64,000 nt of DNA, from NCBI RefSeq assembly GCF_033118175.1, contig NC_083685.1, positions 118,800,501-118,864,500 on the forward strand, given 5' to 3'. The notes below the pieces were generated by a model that did no database searches, had not been told where the DNA came from, and saw nothing but the letters and a program-made list of their open reading frames with translations. Made by a program: the position numbers and the translations under genes. The DNA is from Dama dama. Taxonomy: Eukaryota; Chordata; Mammalia; Artiodactyla; Cervidae. Shown one piece after another: positions 59,111 to 64,000 of the stretch (position 1 is the stretch's first letter; every line of letters begins with the position of its first letter).

Positions 59111-59829
59111 AACGTCCCACTCCTTCCTTGGACAGTGCCAGACACAAACTGCTCCTTGAGAGCAGCAGGACCATAATTTTATAAAATCTAATGAAATCCA
59201 GGTTGTTGGCTAGTGATCTTGACATACTAAGCGGATTGACAACAATGAAAATGTTACAAAGTTGACTTATTGATAAGCTGTCATAATGACAAATTTTTTC
59301 TCCTGAACTAAACATCATCCTTTTTTAAAAAGAAGCTAACATTTTAACTATACTTCTTTATTTAGAAAAAGTGTCCAATTCAGGTCTGTTTCCACCTGGT
59401 ATACGAATAAAGCATTATTATTAGTCAAATATTCTTTTATTTTAAGAGAACACATGTCAGTGCCAACTCTGTTGCAAATACTTCTAAAATATGCCGGTAC
59501 TTTTTCCTTCCATAGCAAGTATTTCAAACAAAAAATATGATTTCTCTGTTAAGTGACAGTATAGGAGGACTCCTGAATTAAAACTGTCAAGCACTTCAGA
59601 TGTCGCTGCAAAGGTATAGGTCAGTAATCAAGTCATTAATGCCATCCCAAATATGGATACAGGTCCATCTTGTCATTTTCCTCCTTAGAAAGCAGAATTC
59701 CAAAAAAAATTCTAGTTAGCTTCCGTTAATTCAAGTTTTATTGAGTTTGTTTCAGGAAATGATATATGAGTTTAATGACAAGGTAATATAACCAATACTT
59801 TAAAGGAAAGAAAAAAAAATGCTGACCAA
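59111..59829. other. Unique sequence
   Basis: No gene or repeat recognised. Confidence 0.4.
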
Positions 59830-60130
59830 ATCCCTAGAGTAGTGGGTGCATAAACAGAAAGAAGAAAGGTGGTTGCCATGGGCTGGGAAGAGGTGGATAT
59901 AGAGTTATTTTTTATAGGTACAGAGTGTCAGTTTCACAAGATGAACAGTTCTGAAGATGAATGGTAGTGATGGTGGCCTACGGGGTGACTGCACTTAATG
60001 CCATCACACTCTACACTTTTTTTTGTGTGTGTGTGGGTTTTGTCATACACTCTACACTTTAAAATGGTCAAAGATGGCAAATTTTATGTAACGCATGTTA
60101 TACCATAATTTTTAAAAAATTGTTTTAAAA
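59830..60130 (+). mobile_element. L1M 3' end with a micro-insertion
   Basis: GTGGTTGCCATGGGCTGGGA, GGTGACTGCACTTAATGCCA and AATTTTATGTAACGCATGTT are an L1M 3' UTR. A ~35-nt insertion bounded by ACACTCTACACTTT copies (60006-60019, 60047-60060) interrupts it. The insert is T-rich with a (TG)n and looks like a bare SINE tail. Confidence 0.75.
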
Positions 60131-60164
60131 AGATTGACCTGAATGTACACATCCAATTAAGTGG

Positions 60165-60486
60165 TGCTATGCTGTGCTTAGTCGCTGAGTTGTGTCTGAC
60201 TCTTGTGACCCCATGGACCATAGCCCGCCAGGCTCCTCTGTCCATGGGGGTTCTCCAGGCAAGAATACTGGAGTGGGTTGCCATGCTCTCCTCCAGGGAA
60301 TCTTCCCAACCCAGGGATCGAACCCAGGTCTCCTGCATTGCAGGTGGATTCTTTACCATCTGAGCCATTAGGGAAGCCCAAGAATACTGGAGTGGGTAGC
60401 CCATCCCTTCTCCATGGGATTTTCCCAAACTGGGATCTCCTGCACTGCAGGATGAGTCTTAACCAGCTGACCTACCAGGGAAGCCC
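60165..60486 (-). mobile_element. Bov-tA dimer
   Basis: On the minus strand a partial Bov-tA (tRNA-like head plus part of the body, 60379-60486) is joined head-to-tail to a full Bov-tA (60165-60378). One perfect 12-bp TSD CCAATTAAGTGG (60153-60164, 60487-60498) encloses both and none separates them, so the dimer moved as a unit. Confidence 0.9.
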
Positions 60487-60498
60487 CCAATTAAGTGG

Positions 60499-61350
60499 GG
60501 TCTCCTTCAAATGGTTCATTTTAGAGCATTCCATGTTTATTCCCCTGGTGTCAATATAGAGTGAAACATCCTTGAATCTCTGCTGTGGAACATAGGTCTG
60601 TTTGCATTTTTTTTTTTTCATTATTTTGATGACGGTTTAGTGTCTCTGGAGGACAATTTTTAATTTTGAAAAGAATATTTTAGAGCTCCATTGTCGAAAA
60701 AATAATCTTCTCAAGCTAGAAAATTCATTTGAGCCCCCACAGGAGGTGTGACGCTAGAGTAACAATATGAATTTGTGTGTGTGGTTTGTAAACTGCCTCC
60801 GAGGCAATGCTGGCAAAGGTGAGACACAAGTGTCCAAGGAGCAGCCATCGCAGCAGGAAGGGAAAGTATACCAAACAACACATTTCGATCACTTTTCATC
60901 CTCCCTGGTTTGGTTACCTCCATGTGAAGGGTTTCAGGTGTTCAACGAAATGTGCAAAAAACATGGTGGCTCTTGCCTGTTCCCACTGTTATTTTCCAGA
61001 CACTAATCTTGAGAAACCCACAGGAGCCCATCAGTGAACATCTCTGCTGCTGATGTCTATGAAAAGCCAAAGGTTGTCACTGCCATTAAAAGGAATAATT
61101 TCTGAAAGTGTAGGGGTGGTTCTCTTTTTAGAGCATGAACTATAAAAGTTCTTTTCAAAGAGGAGTATGATTCATCTATCAAAGTTAAGCTGGGGAATGT
61201 CTCTTGGTTTAATACTTAGGTAAAGTTGATTGTTCAACAGAAGATAAAACTTATATCACTCTGTTAGCTCACCTGGAACAAGAAAACTACCCTACCCCAA
61301 TTATTTCCTTTGATAATCCTGAACAAGTTATTTAATCTTTAAGAAATGTA
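60499..61350. other. Unique sequence
   Basis: No gene or repeat recognised. T12 near 60608. Confidence 0.4.
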
Positions 61351-61353
61351 TTA

Positions 61354-61372
61354 ATGTGTGTGTGTGTGTGTG
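61354..61372. repeat. (TG)n microsatellite
   Basis: About nine TG units. Confidence 0.95.
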
Positions 61373-61439
61373 CTTATTGAGATAGAACAAAATAACCTCC
61401 AATGCACCTTCCAGCTTTGGGATTCTAGAGAAGGCAGAA

Positions 61440-61615
61440 CTGGAAAAGCAAAGACTCTGGGCTCTGCAGTCTGACCAGCGTGGGCATGGATCCAGGTCTG
61501 CCACTGACTAGCCATGGAAGCATCCATAATCCACATCTGTAAAATGGGACGATAATATCCAACCCACAGGACCATTACGAGGACTAAAGCAAGAAAGCAC
61601 TTGATAAATCTAATT
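61440..61615 (+). mobile_element. MIR
   Basis: GACTCTGGGCTCTGCAGTCT, GATCCAGGTCTGCCACTGAC, ATCTGTAAAATGGGACGATA and GAGGACTAAAGCAAGAAAGC. A near-complete forward MIR. Confidence 0.85.
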
Positions 61616-62215
61616 TCTCTCTTTGCCTCCTCTGCATGTGGAATGTGACTGTGAGCAATCCAAGCATACAAAACTGAAACTGAATTTTTAAGCCTCTTAC
61701 TTTCCACACGAGAGGTTTCATGGGATATGCATTGCCGAGGCACAGAGTGCTATTTTATTACGCACGTAAAAGCAAGGTGACTGCCAGGCCACATTCAGCC
61801 AAGATCTTGTGACACAGAGTGACTACACAGCTCCTCACTGCTGCGATTGAGAGGTCAGGACTAGCAACTTTCACAATCTGTCTAAGATATGAAGACGGAG
61901 ATGGCTCAGATAGGCAAAGTGAGCAGTGCAATTCTGCGCTTTCTAGGGACTCTTCAGTCCTCCATGATACTTTTCAGGAAGCACAGGCACAATATTCATT
62001 AAGAGGCCCTACCACCATCTCTATAAACCATCTACACCAGTTGGAAACACTTGCGTAAGAGAGTCAAGAGATAAGTGAAACTTGGCCATTTTAAGAATAA
62101 GTAAATATTAATAAATCCCATCATGATGGTTAGAACTAGAAAATATTGGAGAGCTTTGAAGAACTCTAGATAATCCAGCAAATAAGACCCCAAAGCATTT
62201 GAAGGCTTCAATAAT
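61616..62215. other. Unique sequence
   Basis: No gene or repeat recognised. Confidence 0.4.
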
Positions 62216-62222
62216 TTAATTA

Positions 62223-62441
62223 CGAGTCTGTGTTAAGTCACTTCAGTCCTGTCTGACTCTTTTCGACCCTATGGACTGTAGCCCACCAGGCTCCTCTGTC
62301 CATGGGATTCTCCAGGCAAGAATACTAGAGTGGGTTGCCATTCTCTCCTCTAAAGGATCTCCCCATTCCAGGGATTGAACCTGCGTCTCCTGTATCAGCA
62401 GGCTGGTTCTTTACCACCAATGCCACCTGGGAAGCCCCACC
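62223..62441 (-). mobile_element. Bov-tA SINE
   Basis: Full-length antisense copy. TTAATTA repeated at 62216-62222 and 62442-62448. Confidence 0.92.
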
Positions 62442-62604
62442 TTAATTATATTAGCAGACAAGTTGATGGTGACTTCTCTTTCCCCAGTTGGTACATTCAC
62501 TTCTGAATAAATACACAGATCAGTTAATTGGAGTGTAAAAATACACAATCTAATGCTCAGAAACACCTGGATCTGACCTTAATACAGCAAGTATGATCAG
62601 ACCT

Positions 62605-62608
<4 letters not shown>

Positions 62609-62648
<40 letters not shown>

Positions 62649-62652
62649 CGCG
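62609..62652. repeat. (TG)n(CG)n compound microsatellite
   Basis: About 16 TG units followed by 6 CG units, alternating purine-pyrimidine throughout. It is likely to be able to form Z-DNA and likely polymorphic. Confidence 0.97.
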
Positions 62653-63562
62653 TATGCACATGTGCGTGTATAGGTGACATCGGGTGGGGAGCAGCCTTTG
62701 GAGATTAATTGTTTAGATTAAGTGCTTAAACGGCTTTCTTACAGGTTGTCATCAAATTACATTTGTTTGGCCAATCTTACTTCTCTAGATGATTCATTCT
62801 GGGAAAGAAACAACACCCTGAAGATCGTCAGATTAATTCTAAAGAAATTAAACGATGATGATGTTTTCTCTTTGCTCAGGAACAACAGGAATTCTAGACA
62901 GCCATGGTTCACCCAAAGTTAAAAGAAGCAAAAAATACATATATATATACATCTTAAAGTGAAGAACTCTTAGATAAATCTGATCAAGAACTTATGTCAG
63001 CTAACTTGTTGAGATGGATGAGTCGACTTTCACTAAAGTCTAAAAAGGAGTTTTAAGAGCTGGCCCTTTTTATCAGAGTGCTGGGAAATGAAAGAATGAC
63101 TCACTTTATACTTGATGTCAAAATCTTGGTGAGCTCCGGCTTTCGTGTTTCTGAATCAACAAACAGTACTGTGTAATGTTGCTCAGGCCACTAGCCAGGA
63201 AGTGGCCGGTGACCCTCGACTCCTTTCTCTGTCATGGGTAAAGCGAGTGTGTCCTAGGCAGAAAGGAGCTCCTTCTAACTCTCTGTCATCTTGAGAGATT
63301 TGCCCAGCCTCGTGTGGCACGACAGAGACTACTGACATGCAGTTTAAACAGCCATTTAGCCTGTTTTATAATGAAGCCCAGGATGGAAAGTCTTAAGGAC
63401 ATCTGCCAGAGATGAATAAAGCAGAGGACTCAACACCCATCTAGAACCATCTCCTCCAGAGTGCGTACTCCAGGATTCAATCTGCCAACACGTCATTTTC
63501 CACCCAACGTGCAGAGTAGAGGAATGCAGGAGCCACAGCCCAAGAGGCCACCAGGTACTTAC
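62653..63562. other. Unique sequence
   Basis: No gene or repeat recognised before the exon-like segment. Confidence 0.4.
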
Positions 63563-63627
63563 TTTTCCTTCCATTCTTGATGGCCGATGCCAGCCTCTGT
63601 CCCCGCTTAGGGGCAGGGCGGCTGTTC
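63563..63627 (-). other. Exon-like segment (65 nt) with a good donor
   Basis: On the minus strand, TGATCTTCAG precedes the segment (acceptor, weak pyrimidine tract) and GTAAGTACC follows it (strong donor). The frame starting at its second base is open throughout and gives a basic peptide including PAPKRGQRLASAIKNGRK. The segment is GC-richer than its surroundings. An ATG in the same frame lies just upstream (63636-63638). I do not recognise the peptide, and no neighbouring exon is visible. Confidence 0.25.
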
Positions 63628-63967
63628 CTGAAGATCATGAAGTATGTTGATGATTAGCCTTCAGTACCCGAAAGACCTGCTGCTACTCAAGTCGTGATAA
63701 CTATTTTTTCATGTAAGAATCAAATTCTGACCTAAATTGTGGTCATTCTAGTCCACACCTGGCAGCTCCCCCTCACCCCACTGCTGCAGAAGAGAACAGT
63801 CTCCTTTGGAAAGCTGTCTAAATTCAGGATAACCAGAGTCATCTTCTTGTGGACAGGGACCATAACTTCTCACTGTACACACTCGTAATTCAATTTCTGT
63901 GCTATCAATGTCTCTCTCTCTCTGAATGTAGACGTCTACTCTGCTGGAAAAATCCATAGCTATCTCT
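63628..63967. other. Unique sequence
   Basis: No gene or repeat recognised. A short TCTC run near 63911-63922. Confidence 0.4.
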
Positions 63968-64000
63968 TTTAAAAAAAAACAGCTCTACTGAGATATATTT
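63968..64000 (-). mobile_element. Start of an antisense L1 3' end, cut by the window edge
   Basis: TTTAAAAAAAAACAGCTCTA then CTGAGATATATTT matches the antisense tail of an L1 that would continue past the window. Confidence 0.55.

Noticed and set aside
11866..62441. Dispersed repeated units resembling a CRISPR-like or tandem array
   Set aside because: The units are Bov-tA and CHR SINEs on both strands at irregular distances with individual TSDs, in a mammalian genome.

Overview
The window is mammalian and comes from a pecoran ruminant, most likely a bovid. It is dense in BovB (RTE-type LINE), BovB-tailed Bov-tA/Bov-A SINEs and CHR-type tRNA SINEs. The combination of BovB and Bov-tA is diagnostic of ruminants. 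I cannot tell the species. The background is AT-rich, and no intact protein-coding gene, functional RNA gene, operon or CRISPR array is visible. Nearly every open reading frame is a chance frame or a translated SINE/LINE. The window reads as intergenic or deep-intronic sequence.

Layout. 1-2.5 kb holds an unusual inverted local copy flanked by a direct repeat, plus an L1 tail. 2.5-5.8 kb holds an ancient LTR-like repeat, a 2.2-kb broken BovB with reverse-transcriptase homology, and nested CHR and L1 pieces. 5.8-11.8 kb is mostly unique sequence with a MER5 element and one exon-like segment. 11.8-23.5 kb is packed with Bov-tA and CHR SINEs in old L1M sequence. 23.5-25 kb carries a degenerate processed copy of an RBM4-family (LARK) RNA-binding-protein mRNA on the minus strand, headed by a very CpG-rich segment. 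25-49 kb alternates unique DNA with SINEs, L2, MLT1-like LTRs and MIR. 49.6-53.0 kb is a layered L1 zone containing a 5S rRNA retropseudogene and an L1 with a 5' inversion. 53-64 kb again mixes SINEs, MIR, L1M tails and microsatellites, with a second exon-like segment near 63.6 kb.

Many insertions are dated relative to each other by visible target-site duplications (TSDs): SINEs inside MIR, L2, LTR and L1 hosts, and the 5S copy inside L1. Family names are from recognition of consensus sequences, not from a search. The points most worth a second look are the TSD-flanked inverted copy near 0.5 kb, the RBM4 retrocopy with its undecayed CpG island, the 5S retropseudogene, and the Bov-tA dimer with a single TSD. 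I see no sign of a new multi-gene system.
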